49,167 nt of DNA from an uncultured Actinomycetes bacterium (GTDB lineage: Bacteria; Actinomycetota; Actinomycetes; S36-B12), in the NCBI GenBank assembly GCA_913057155.1, contig CAJXNV010000003.1, forward strand, positions 1 to 49,167. The letters are read 5' to 3'. Positions 39,480-49,167 of this stretch are shown here, piece by piece. The position numbers and the translations under genes were made by a program. Each line of letters begins with the position of its first letter. The first letter of the stretch is position 1. A model generated the notes under the pieces. That model worked only from the letters and a program-made list of their open reading frames with translations, did no database searches and was not told the origin of the DNA.

Positions 39480-40367
39480 CTAGGGCCGGATGACCCCCAC
39501 GGCCGAGCCGATCGGCACCTCGAGTTGCGCCTGCTGGGTCACCTGCTCGGTGATCGGGAAGGGACCGAGTTCGTCGACCCAGAATTCACCGTCCCACGCC
39601 GCCTGCACGCTGACCCGACTCGGGCCCGCTACCGAGAAGGCGTGCTGCACGCCCGGTCGTGGGTAGGCGCCGCCGGGGTCACCCGTTCGCACCGTCACCG
39701 GTTCACCTCGCGCTGGGGCGAATTGCCAGCTCCACCGCGCCCTGGCTCGGGTCCGTACCGCGAAGCCCACCACCTGGTCGTTCCACTCCACCTGCGCAGA
39801 TGGCTGACCGCTGCGGCAATGCAGGGGGATACCGACGACGGCTCCCCGCGGCGGTTCGCATACCGGTCGCAAGGGCGCGAGTCGGTGCGTGAAACCAGCG
39901 CGCACCGTCGATGTCGCCTCGGCGACCGAGACCGCTTCCCCATCGCTCGGGCAGAACATCCCGACCGGCTCTAGGTCCCGTCCCGGGGTCGCGAGCCAGA
40001 CCCTACGGATCTCCCGACCCTGCGGACAGCCCAGGATCACCCCACGACACACGGCGTCCTGGTGCCCGTCATCGACCAGGCACGGCATCGTGACCTTCCA
40101 TCGGCAACCTGGACACGAAGCCGCCCGATGTCGGGTCCACGCCGATACCGACGTCGGCAAGATCACCGCCCCGCTGCCGCTGTAGAGGTCGCGTTCGTCG
40201 TCCCCGATCACCCCGACCCCGACCGCGGGTCCCGAGTGCGGGGAAAGCGGGGAAAGCGCCGTGACTGCCGTGAGCACCAGACTCGCCGCGAGGGAGATCA
40301 GTGCACCTGCCAGCAGGCGGGCGCCTCGGGCATTAGTGCTAGCGGTCCTGCATCGAAAACGCGTCAT
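39480..40367 (-). CDS. Exported or membrane-anchored Cys-rich hypothetical protein (295 aa)
   Basis: N-terminal hydrophobic segment LLAGALISLAASLVLTAVTAL, then an extracytoplasmic domain with CPGC, CRGVILGC and other cysteines. Confidence 0.65.
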   Translation of the reverse strand: MTRFRCRTASTNARGARLLAGALISLAASLVLTAVTALSPLSPHSGPAVGVGVIGDDERDLYSGSGAVILPTSVSAWTRHRAASCPGCRWKVTMPCLVDDGHQDAVCRGVILGCPQGREIRRVWLATPGRDLEPVGMFCPSDGEAVSVAEATSTVRAGFTHRLAPLRPVCEPPRGAVVGIPLHCRSGQPSAQVEWNDQVVGFAVRTRARARWSWQFAPARGEPVTVRTGDPGGAYPRPGVQHAFSVAGPSRVSVQAAWDGEFWVDELGPFPITEQVTQQAQLEVPIGSAVGVIRP

Positions 40368-40425
40368 CCCCCGACGTTAGGAACGGCCGGGCGCAAGGCA
40401 CCAGCCCCGATTTCCTGCCTGTGGA

Positions 40426-41253
40426 TTACTGCAAGGCCTGTGAAGCCTGCGAAGAAGACTCCTGCGCTGAGCGCTCGGCGGCGACACTCGGCGGGATCGC
40501 CTCGGGCGGGACGTCCAGGCCCTGATCCAGCAGGGCCTTGGCCATGCGCTCGGTCACGGTCTGCAGCACCTTCACGCGCGCGAATCGCTTGTCCTCGGCT
40601 TCCACCACCGTCCAGGGTGCGAAGGAAGTGTCGGTGCGTTCGAGCATCTCGTTGACGGCGTCTTCGTACTCGGCCCACTTGTGGCGGTTGCGCCAGTCCT
40701 CGTCGGTGAGCTTCCAACGCTTGAGCAGGTTCTTCTCGCGGGCGTGGAAGCGACGCAACTGTTCCTCGGGACTGATGTGCATCCAGAACTTGATGAGCAC
40801 CATGCCCTCATCGGTGAGGGTGCGCTCGAAGGCCTTGATCTCGTCGTACGCGCGACGCCATTGCTCCTCGGTGGCGAAACCTTCTACCCGCTCGACTAGG
40901 ACCCGGCCGTACCAACTGCGGTCTAGCACCGCCATGCCTCCCCAACCGGGCAGCACCGGCCAGAATCTCGATAGGAAGTGGTGTCGCTTCTCGGCCTTCG
41001 TCGGTGCGGCGATCGATGCAACGCGCACGTGGCGCGGATCCATCGGCGAGACCAGTCGCCGAATCGCACCCCCCTTCCCGGAGGCGTCCCAGCCCTCGAA
41101 TATCGCGCAGATGGGCGGACCTAGCAGCCCTGATCCGTCGAAGATGCCTCCGTCGATCAGCCGCAGCATGACCAGGCGGCGTTGCTCGGCACTGAGCAGT
41201 TCGGCTTCCTGCGTCTTGGATATCCGTTGGGAGAGGTCGTAGTTGCTCAGCAC
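40426..41253 (-). CDS. PPK2 family polyphosphate kinase/phosphotransferase
   Basis: Walker A FEGWDASGKGGAIRRL, Walker B VLDRSWYGRVLVERVEGF, HISPEEQLRRFHAREK. Confidence 0.92.
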   Translation of the reverse strand: MLSNYDLSQRISKTQEAELLSAEQRRLVMLRLIDGGIFDGSGLLGPPICAIFEGWDASGKGGAIRRLVSPMDPRHVRVASIAAPTKAEKRHHFLSRFWPVLPGWGGMAVLDRSWYGRVLVERVEGFATEEQWRRAYDEIKAFERTLTDEGMVLIKFWMHISPEEQLRRFHAREKNLLKRWKLTDEDWRNRHKWAEYEDAVNEMLERTDTSFAPWTVVEAEDKRFARVKVLQTVTERMAKALLDQGLDVPPEAIPPSVAAERSAQESSSQASQALQ

Positions 41254-41297
41254 GCGACGATGGTGTCACACCGAACACCCGTGAAGCGCGCTCGCCG

Positions 41298-42539
41298 CTA
41301 AGCCGACCGGCGACCGCGGTACTGGGAACGCACCCGCTGGAGTCCGTGTGCGATGAACGCCCCGACTTGATCGTCCTCGACGAGGAAACCGTCGTGTCCG
41401 TACGGGGAGCGCAGGACGTGCAATTCGTCGGCACCGGGAGTCAACTCGGCGAGTTCGGATTGCAGTCGCAGCGGGAAGAGGCGATCGGAGTCGATACCGA
41501 CCACGGTGAGGGGCGCATGGATCGTGGCCAAGGCCGAGGCGACGCCCCCGCGCCCACGTCCGAGATCGAACAAGGTCATCGCCTCGGTGAGGGCGATGTA
41601 GGTGTTGGCATCGAAGCGTCGGGCGAGTTTGTCGGCGTGGTGATCGAGGTAGGACTCCACCGCGAAGCGTCCTCGTTCGAACGGCATGTCATCGGCGTGT
41701 GGCGGTTCCGTCTGTTCCGGCGGGTACGGGTCCTCGCCGGTTTGCGCCCCGCGCCCGAAGCGAAGGTCGAGTTCGGTCTCGCTGCGGTAGGTCAGATGCG
41801 CGATCCGACGTGCCAAGCCCATGCCGCGATGCGGACCATCGCCCGGCGCTGCGTCGTAGTAGTCGCCGCCGCGGAACTTCGGATCCATCCGGATCGCCTC
41901 GATCTGTGCAGTGTGCGTGCCGATTTGATCGGCGGTCACCGCAGCCGTCGAACCCAACACGAGCCCGCCCCGCACCCGCTCGGGGTAGCGGACCATCCAC
42001 TCCAGTACCCGCATTCCGCCCAGGGACGGCCCGAGCATCAGTGCCCATTCGTCGATGCCGAGTCGGTCGCTCAGCGCGCGCTCCACCTCGACCATGTCGC
42101 CGACGGTGACGGTGGGGAAACGCGAACCCCAGGGGCGTCCGTCGGGGGCCGCGCTGACCGGTCCCGTCGTGCCCTGGCACCCGCCCAGGACGTTGGCACA
42201 GACCACGAAGTAGCGATCGGTATCGATCGGGCGCCCCGGACCCACGAGACCGGACCACCATCCACCGGTCGCATGCCCCGGGCCGGCGTCGCCGGTCACG
42301 TGCGAATCACCGGTGAGGGCATGCGCCACGTAGACCGCATTGGACCCATCGGCGTCCAAGGTGCCCCACGTCTCGTAGGCGACGCGCACGGACGGGAACA
42401 CGAATCCCGATTCGGTACGCGTGGGCCCTAGGTCGAGGAAGCGTCGTTCACCGGGCGGATCCCCCTCCCGCCACGCGGCGGTGGCGGGAGGGGGCCCGGA
42501 GTACTCCAAGGGTCCGTAACCCGTGGGGGCTGATGGCAC
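41298..42539 (-). CDS. metX: Homoserine O-acetyltransferase
   Basis: GWWSGLVGPGRPIDTDRYFVVCANVLGGCQGTTGP, LGPSLGGMRVLEWMVRYPERV, GHDGFLVE; 2 bp downstream of metY. Confidence 0.95.
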   Translation of the reverse strand: MPSAPTGYGPLEYSGPPPATAAWREGDPPGERRFLDLGPTRTESGFVFPSVRVAYETWGTLDADGSNAVYVAHALTGDSHVTGDAGPGHATGGWWSGLVGPGRPIDTDRYFVVCANVLGGCQGTTGPVSAAPDGRPWGSRFPTVTVGDMVEVERALSDRLGIDEWALMLGPSLGGMRVLEWMVRYPERVRGGLVLGSTAAVTADQIGTHTAQIEAIRMDPKFRGGDYYDAAPGDGPHRGMGLARRIAHLTYRSETELDLRFGRGAQTGEDPYPPEQTEPPHADDMPFERGRFAVESYLDHHADKLARRFDANTYIALTEAMTLFDLGRGRGGVASALATIHAPLTVVGIDSDRLFPLRLQSELAELTPGADELHVLRSPYGHDGFLVEDDQVGAFIAHGLQRVRSQYRGRRSA

Positions 42540-42541
42540 GT

Positions 42542-43858
<1,317 letters not shown>

Positions 43859-43919
43859 GGTCTTCTCCTTGTGTGCTCGAGAGTTGTCTCGGTGGCAACT
43901 GGATCAGGCCGGTGACCGT

Positions 43920-43964
43920 GCATAGGGCGCCGACCTCGCATCCAGTCGGGGCCTTGCCCTACGC
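43920..43964 (-). promoter_or_regulatory. Candidate expression-platform stem-loop between the SAM-IV aptamer and metY
   Basis: On the - strand GCGTAGGGC ... GCCCTATGC (9 pairs, one G-U) enclosing CCGAC...GTCGG; no T-tract follows. Confidence 0.5.
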
Positions 43965-43966
43965 AA

Positions 43967-44071
43967 GACCCGCGCTTGCCCACCAGGGGCCAGGTCTCCA
44001 CCGGGAGCACCCCACCGCGGTTGGAGGGTTGCCGTCCAGCAAGCCGGGGCTTGACGCTGGATCTCTTGACC
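43967..44071 (-). ncRNA. SAM-IV riboswitch (S-adenosylmethionine)
   Basis: - strand GGTCAAGAGATCCAGCGTCAAGCCCCGGCTTGCTGGACGGCAACCCTCCAACCGCGGTGGGGTGCTCCCGGTGGAGACC...GGCAAGCGCGGGTC closely resembles actinobacterial SAM-IV; upstream of metY-metX. Confidence 0.92.
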
Positions 44072-45072
44072 TAGGACGGGACTATATCCAATACCGGCAC
44101 ATCCGCCAAGAAGGCCCGCACGGTCTGCGGTGGGACGCCGGTTCGGACGGTGTCCTCGAGTAGGGCTCCGAGCACGTTCCCCGGGTCGTCGAGCAGGCAC
44201 CTTTCCAGGGCCACGTTCGCCCGCACCCCATCCCCGCACAGCCACGCCACGACCCCCGCCGCCGCCGCGACGTTCCCAGCGTGCCCCGGTGGCGTAGCCC
44301 GAGTGCAGCGCAGGAGCGAGAGCAGCACGGGAGCGCATTCACTCGCCGGCAGGTTGGCGGCCGCCAACACCAGCAGGTCGCGCCCCACGGGATCGAGGCA
44401 GGCATCGCGCAGTTGGCGCTCCTCCGGCACCGGGACATGCGGACGCGTTCGGGCATCCCCCTGTCGGTCGTCGGTTGCTCGGGACATGACGTGATCGACG
44501 AAGGTACGCACGCCAGCGAGCGCGGCCGAGCGATCAGCAGGCAACTCCCCCATCTCCTCGTACGCGGCCTCGTCGGCGTCGCACTCGGTTTCGATGCGGG
44601 TCCGCGAAAGCGCCGGTGTCGAGTCCGGGAAGCGCTGTGCTGCCCATTGGCGCGATCTGGCGTCTATCCATGTCCACTCACCTTCTGGGTCGCGCAGATC
44701 GCGCACCTGCGACCCGTGCACCTGCAACATGCCGCGGCACACGACGGGTAGATGCCGCTCGATGGCTCCGCGCAAGCCCTCGATCATGCGTTCGTGGCGG
44801 GTGACGATCACACAGATCGCGGCATCGGCCGGTACATGTCGGGCGGTGGCGAAGAACGCTGCCGCGTAGTCGCCTGCCGCGTTCGCGCCGTGCGAGGGCA
44901 GGTCCGCTCGCTGGGATACGACGAGCCTGTCGGCGCGCAGCCAAAGGCACACCAGGGACTCCACGGGGTAGAAACCCAGTAGGTGCGGCAGGCCCGCCGC
45001 GAGCGCGCCGGGGTCGTGCAGCAGGACGGTTGCTGTCGGATCGATCGATGGTTCTAGGGCGTTGTTCGTCAT
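44071..45072 (-). CDS. DUF4192 domain-containing protein
   Basis: LHDPGALAAGLPHLLGFYPVESLVCLWLRADRLVVSQRADLP is typical of DUF4192. Confidence 0.88.
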   Translation of the reverse strand: MTNNALEPSIDPTATVLLHDPGALAAGLPHLLGFYPVESLVCLWLRADRLVVSQRADLPSHGANAAGDYAAAFFATARHVPADAAICVIVTRHERMIEGLRGAIERHLPVVCRGMLQVHGSQVRDLRDPEGEWTWIDARSRQWAAQRFPDSTPALSRTRIETECDADEAAYEEMGELPADRSAALAGVRTFVDHVMSRATDDRQGDARTRPHVPVPEERQLRDACLDPVGRDLLVLAAANLPASECAPVLLSLLRCTRATPPGHAGNVAAAAGVVAWLCGDGVRANVALERCLLDDPGNVLGALLEDTVRTGVPPQTVRAFLADVPVLDIVPS

Positions 45073-45116
45073 CCGAACACACTCGCGGCCAGCGAACGCC
45101 CCTCGAAAGCGGCGCC

Positions 45117-45935
45117 TTAATCCTGTGGAGACCGCGCACGCGGCTTGTGGATCACCCGCAGGACCGGATCCTTGGGCTGCACTCCTTCACCGGAGGACAC
45201 GCGCCGTATCCGGCGCCCCGCCCACGGCAGCGCATGCGCCCCCAGCCAGCGGATGTCATCACTGCGGCGCCCCAGCCACGACAGGCGGGGCGGATCCGGG
45301 TCCGGGCTGCGCCAATCCGCCCGCGCGCTCTCGGGATCGACCACCCCGGTCCCCTGCCAGATCGCCTCCAGCACGGCTTCGGCCGTGATCCGGTGCCCGA
45401 TGGGTGATAGGTGCAGTCGATCCGCCGACCACATGCGCTCGTCGTCGTAGTGGGCGACGCCCCAGAAGTCCACCAGCCAGCAGCCGTGGATACGGGCGAT
45501 CTCCCGGGTGGCCGAGCGCAGCCCGGCCAGCCGCCCGGCCACCGCACCCAGGGCCCGGGATCGGCGCGTTGGATCACCGAACGCGAACAGCAACACCTGC
45601 GCGCCACTGGCGCGTAGCCGTGTCACCCCCTGCTCGAGATCGGTGGCCACGGCATCGAGGTCGAAGCTGCGGCGCAGCGCGTCATTGACCCCCACGCCCA
45701 ACGTCGCCAGATCCGGGCGCATGTCCACCGCCACCGGGACCTGCTCCTCGATCACCTGCCGGGTCAGCCGACCCCGTATCGCGAGATTGGCGTACTCGAT
45801 CGAATCGACCGACTGATCCGTCGCCAACCGCAGCGCCACCCGATCGGCCCAACCGGTGTTGCGACCATCGGATCGAAGGACGTCATCGAGACCTTCGGTG
45901 AAGGAATCACCGAGTGCTACGAACCGATGGATCAT
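45117..45935 (-). CDS. SGNH/GDSL hydrolase family protein
   Basis: FVALGDSFTEGLDD block I, GVNDALRR, DRLHLSPIGHRI catalytic Asp/His block. ATG 45935 chosen over 46007. Confidence 0.87.
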   Translation of the reverse strand: MIHRFVALGDSFTEGLDDVLRSDGRNTGWADRVALRLATDQSVDSIEYANLAIRGRLTRQVIEEQVPVAVDMRPDLATLGVGVNDALRRSFDLDAVATDLEQGVTRLRASGAQVLLFAFGDPTRRSRALGAVAGRLAGLRSATREIARIHGCWLVDFWGVAHYDDERMWSADRLHLSPIGHRITAEAVLEAIWQGTGVVDPESARADWRSPDPDPPRLSWLGRRSDDIRWLGAHALPWAGRRIRRVSSGEGVQPKDPVLRVIHKPRARSPQD

Positions 45936-45957
45936 GATCGAAGGTCCACATCGCTTG

Positions 45958-46002
45958 GAATGCACTCGTTTCGAATGCGCTCGCGTCGAGTGCATCGATG
46001 GC
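45958..46002. repeat. Three 15-bp imperfect direct repeats with embedded 9-bp inverted repeat (ATGCACTCG...CGAGTGCAT) upstream of the SGNH hydrolase
   Basis: gaatgcactcgtttc / gaatgcgctcgcgtc / gagtgcatcgatggc; inverted arms at 45960-45968 and 45987-45995. Confidence 0.65.
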
Positions 46003-46061
46003 AGCAAAGGACCCGGCCGCCGAAGGCTTCCCCTCCCGCGACGACCGGGTCGGGGAAAACA

Positions 46062-47171
46062 CTAGCCCGTCCCGTCCGCGTGCTGATCACCGACACTCCG
46101 TGTCGCGATCGCCTGCCCGGCACGCCGGTACCAGGTCACCAGGGCGATGAGTCCGACGAGGATCTGCGGGAAGTAGGAAGTGGCTCGCCACACCAGATCG
46201 GCGGCGGTCGCTGCACCCTTGTCGGTACCGCCGCTGACCAACAACTGGATCATCAGCGCGTCCATCGTCCCCAACCCGCCCGGCGTGATCGGGACCATCA
46301 ACATGATCTGGCTGACCGCGAACGCGCCGAAGGCGCTGAGGATGTCGGTGCCGGCCGACCCCCATCCTTCGACTCCCCGCAGCGCCGCGTACAAGATCAG
46401 GAATTGCGTCAGGGCTATCCCGATCTGGACGATCGTCAGCAGCTTCCATCGACGTCGCACCAGATCGGACATGTCGGCGCGGAAGCGCATGATCGGCCCA
46501 GCGAGATCGAGGTCCTTGAACCGCGCCACCCGTCGGGTGAGGGGACGAACGAGGGCGTTGGCCGCGTTGCCGACTCGCTCTGCCAGGTTCTGCGAGCGCA
46601 TCACGAGGGCGAAGAGCACGATGACCGTGACCAGGATCGCCAGCCCCAGGGGTCCGAGCCAGGCGACCGAGTCCCCCGTCCCGGTGATGGTCAAGGCCAG
46701 GACGCCGAGGATCGGGAAGCCCAGGCTCGTGAAGGTCGCCCACACGCTGACCGCGGTTATCGCCGCGGTGGCCGAACTTGCCGAGAGTCGATAACTCGTG
46801 AGCATGCCGAATTGCAGGGCTAGGCCGACAGCGCCACCGGCGGGCACCCCGTTACTGATCGTGAAGGCGGCCTGCTTGACCTGTTGCGATTGCCAGTAGG
46901 TCAGTGACTTCTCCGCTGCCTTGTAGATCAGGCCGTACACAGCGAGGTAGACGACGACCGCCACCGCGATGACACCGAGTGCGATCCACGTCATGGATTG
47001 CAGGGAATCGATCGCTTCGTTGTAACTGCCGATCTGCGGGATGACCCGCCAGAAGATCAACACGATGAGCGCCAACCCGATGACGCCCATGATCACGCTC
47101 TTGCGGACGTCGAGCTTGGCAGCAGGCGGCGCAACCGTCCCGGGATCGCCGTCGGGCGAACTTTGCGCCAT
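46062..47171 (-). CDS. Lysylphosphatidylglycerol synthase TM domain / YbhN family membrane protein
   Basis: Multiple TM segments; FTISNGVPAGGAVGLALQFGMLTSYRLSASSATAAI and VPITPGGLGTMDALMIQLL motifs. ATG 47171 (MAQSSPDGD) preferred. Confidence 0.85.
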   Translation of the reverse strand: MAQSSPDGDPGTVAPPAAKLDVRKSVIMGVIGLALIVLIFWRVIPQIGSYNEAIDSLQSMTWIALGVIAVAVVVYLAVYGLIYKAAEKSLTYWQSQQVKQAAFTISNGVPAGGAVGLALQFGMLTSYRLSASSATAAITAVSVWATFTSLGFPILGVLALTITGTGDSVAWLGPLGLAILVTVIVLFALVMRSQNLAERVGNAANALVRPLTRRVARFKDLDLAGPIMRFRADMSDLVRRRWKLLTIVQIGIALTQFLILYAALRGVEGWGSAGTDILSAFGAFAVSQIMLMVPITPGGLGTMDALMIQLLVSGGTDKGAATAADLVWRATSYFPQILVGLIALVTWYRRAGQAIATRSVGDQHADGTG

Positions 47172-47241
47172 GGCCGGAGCCTGCCACACCCAGCCCTACC
47201 CCCCGGAGGGAACGGCCGATCACGTTGGGCAGGATGCAGCC

Positions 47242-47877
47242 ATGCGGCTCGATCATCTGTCCTATGCATGCACCACCAACGAGATCGCCGACGTCGTCCA
47301 ACGCATCGGTTCCGACCTCGGTGGCACGTTCGTCGACGGTGGTCGGCACCCCTCGTTCGGCACCAGGAATTTCATCCTTCCGCTCGCCGATGGCGCGTAC
47401 GTCGAGGTCGTCAGCGCGTTGGATCACCCGGCCGCTTTGAAGGCACCTTTCGGCCAGGCCGTGCACCACCGGGCCGAGGATGGCGGCGGTTGGCTGAGCT
47501 GGGTACTCGCCGTCGACGACATCACACCGGTCGAGCAGCGCCTAGGTCGCCAAGCGGTACGCGGACACCGCATCCGTCCCGACGGTGTGGAACTGTGCTG
47601 GCAGCAGATCGGCATCCTGGACACCATGGAAAGCCCGCAGGTGCCATTCTTCGTCGCCTGGGACTGCGAGGACACCGAGCACCCGAGCGCCGGTGGAACG
47701 GGCAGCGGCATAAGGATCTCCGCCATCGAGATCTCCGGGGATCCCCAAGCCGTCCTGCCGATCCTGGACCCGGGATCGGTGCTCGAAGGCGTGGAACTGC
47801 AGTGGATCGACGACGACGAACCGGGAGTGTCCGCCGTCGTCTTCGACACACCTGCGGGTAGCGTTCGCATTGACTGA
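47242..47877 (+). CDS. VOC family / glyoxalase-like domain protein
   Basis: MRLDHLSYACTTNEIADVVQRIGSDLGGTFVDGGRHPSFGTRNFILPLADGAYVEVVSALD; in-frame ATG within the longer ORF. Confidence 0.85.
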   Translation: MRLDHLSYACTTNEIADVVQRIGSDLGGTFVDGGRHPSFGTRNFILPLADGAYVEVVSALDHPAALKAPFGQAVHHRAEDGGGWLSWVLAVDDITPVEQRLGRQAVRGHRIRPDGVELCWQQIGILDTMESPQVPFFVAWDCEDTEHPSAGGTGSGIRISAIEISGDPQAVLPILDPGSVLEGVELQWIDDDEPGVSAVVFDTPAGSVRID

Positions 47878-47891
47878 ACGATGATCAGGGA

Positions 47892-49013
47892 GTGAATATG
47901 GCCGACGACGACGAGTCGTCCGACGTTCCACCGACACTGATCAAGGCCGCCGGGATCACTTGGCGGGTGCTCGTCCTGCTGGCCGGATTGGTGGTCATCG
48001 GGTACGTCCTGAACATCATCTTCCCCGTAGTGCTGGCCTTCTTCCTGAGTTTGCTGGTGACGGCCCTCGCCTCGCCGTTGATGAACTTGTTGAACAAGTT
48101 CCTGCCCAAGGTCGTGGCGATGATCTTGTCCTTGGTCATCATCATCAGCCTGATCGTCACGATCTTGTTCATCGTCATCCGCTCGACCATCGCCGAGAGC
48201 TCGAACCTGATGTCGAGCCTGCAATCCGGGCTCACCGAGATCCGTTCGTGGTTGAAGGATGGCCCCTTCGGACTCACCGACCAGAGCATCAACAACTTGG
48301 TCACCCAAGCCGAGGGATGGGGCAAGACCGCAGCCGAAGGAGCGTTGAGCGCTGCCGCCGGCGAACTGAGCAACTTGGGCTCGGTGGTGATCGGTGGCTC
48401 GGTCTTCATCTTCGGCGTCATCTTCTTCCTGCTCACCCCCGACCGGATCTGGGGTTGGGTGGTCGGCTGGCTGCCGAGTTCGACCCGGGCCACCGTCGAT
48501 ACCTCCGGGCGCATCGCCTGGCATTCCATCTCCGGCTACACCAAGGGCATCGTCGTGATCGCCTTGGCGGACGCCACCTTGGTTTTCATCGGCCTGACCA
48601 TCCTTCAGGTGCCACTCGCCCCGGCGCTGGCTGCCGTGGTCTTCCTCGGCGCCTTCATCCCGGTGATCGGTGCTCCGATCGCGACCTTCTTCGCCGCCAT
48701 CGTGGCGCTTGCAGAACGCGGCCCGATCGTTGCCTTGTTGGTCATCCTCTTGACGTTCGTCGTGGGCGAGATCGACGGCCACATCCTGCAACCGCTCGTG
48801 ATGGGCAAGGCGGTCAACTTGCATCCGCTGGCCATCATCTTCGTCATCGCGGCCGGCAGCTTGGCGCTGGGCATCGTCGGCGCACTGGTAGCGGTGCCGA
48901 TCGCCGCGGCCATCTACGGGGTGGCGAAGTTCGTCACCGGTCGCGACCCCGATCATCCATATCCGCCGCCGCCCTATCAGGCCCCCGAGGCCGCGCAGAC
49001 GGCATCCGAATAG
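47892..49013 (+). CDS. AI-2E family transporter
   Basis: Multiple TM segments; AFIPVIGAPIATFFAAIVAL and GEIDGHILQPLVMGKAVNLHPLAIIFVIAAGSLALGIVGALVAVPIAA are typical. Confidence 0.93.
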   Translation: MNMADDDESSDVPPTLIKAAGITWRVLVLLAGLVVIGYVLNIIFPVVLAFFLSLLVTALASPLMNLLNKFLPKVVAMILSLVIIISLIVTILFIVIRSTIAESSNLMSSLQSGLTEIRSWLKDGPFGLTDQSINNLVTQAEGWGKTAAEGALSAAAGELSNLGSVVIGGSVFIFGVIFFLLTPDRIWGWVVGWLPSSTRATVDTSGRIAWHSISGYTKGIVVIALADATLVFIGLTILQVPLAPALAAVVFLGAFIPVIGAPIATFFAAIVALAERGPIVALLVILLTFVVGEIDGHILQPLVMGKAVNLHPLAIIFVIAAGSLALGIVGALVAVPIAAAIYGVAKFVTGRDPDHPYPPPPYQAPEAAQTASE

Positions 49014-49019
49014 TCGCGA

Positions 49020-49167
49020 CTACGGGCAGCATCCCTCGGCGTTGAGCAGGTCCAAGCCATCGGGCGATTCGTCCGTCACGGCGTAGGTCTCCCACTCCAG
49101 GCCATCAGGATCCACCACGTAGACCTTGTCCTGCTCGGCGTGGCAGCACACCACGGCATCCTCCCGG
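49020..49167 (-). CDS. CadI/ArsI-like glyoxalase-fold protein, C-terminal fragment
   Basis: Right-edge partial ORF REDAVVCCHAEQDKVYVVDPDGLEWETYAVTDESPDGLDLLNAEGCCP*; vicinal Cys pair plus QDK-DPDG-WE-Y pattern of the CadI/ArsI family. Confidence 0.75.
   Translation of the reverse strand, partial: REDAVVCCHAEQDKVYVVDPDGLEWETYAVTDESPDGLDLLNAEGCCP

Noticed and set aside
43967-44071. SAM-I (S-box) riboswitch as the class for the metY leader
   Set aside because: The GCGTCAAGCCCCGGCTTGCTGG...CCGCGGTGGGGTGC core and the downstream GGCAAGCGCGGGTC match SAM-IV rather than the S-box layout.
47424-48956. 510-aa - strand ORF opposite the AI-2E transporter and VOC genes
   Set aside because: Low-complexity Asp/Gln/Gly-rich translation antisense to two well-supported genes.

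Overview
The window is a gene-dense, high-GC actinobacterial chromosome segment with about 51 supportable protein-coding genes. Most are housekeeping genes or conserved actinobacterial DUF families: acyl-ACP desaturase, msrB, DUF3000-RNase D, fadA-fadB, dxs, acnA, TRAM-type RNA methyltransferase, two TrkA proteins, DUF3159/OB-fold/DUF3710, dut, gamma-carbonic anhydrase, suhB-like, MFS, SepH, tdk, DUF5998, psuG-PfkB kinase, topoisomerase IV/gyrase-like A and B subunits, the primary sigma factor, PPK2, metY-metX, DUF4192, YbhN-like, AI-2E, and a CadI/ArsI-like fragment at the right edge. I see no CRISPR array, rRNA, tRNA, prophage, transposon or recognised defence island, and no clear novel multi-gene system. 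The best non-coding element is a SAM-IV riboswitch upstream of metY-metX that abuts the stop codon of the preceding gene. Observations worth follow-up: (i) a recurring leaderless-start signature in which a NANNNT -10-like hexamer ends exactly 6 nt before the start codon at 17 genes, including two divergent pairs with under 40 bp between start codons; (ii) perfect palindromes overlapping upstream stop codons in front of acnA (22 bp) and fadA (16 bp); (iii) a SepH gene that lacks the usual N-terminal segment and has no canonical start that would keep its helix-turn-helix intact (CTG predicted); (iv) a histone-H1-like Lys/Ala repeat N-terminus on the primary sigma factor; (v) a redox mini-cluster with a bis-His-type sucrase/ferredoxin-like protein between the topoisomerase subunits. 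All calls come from reading the sequence and recalling protein families; no searches were run.
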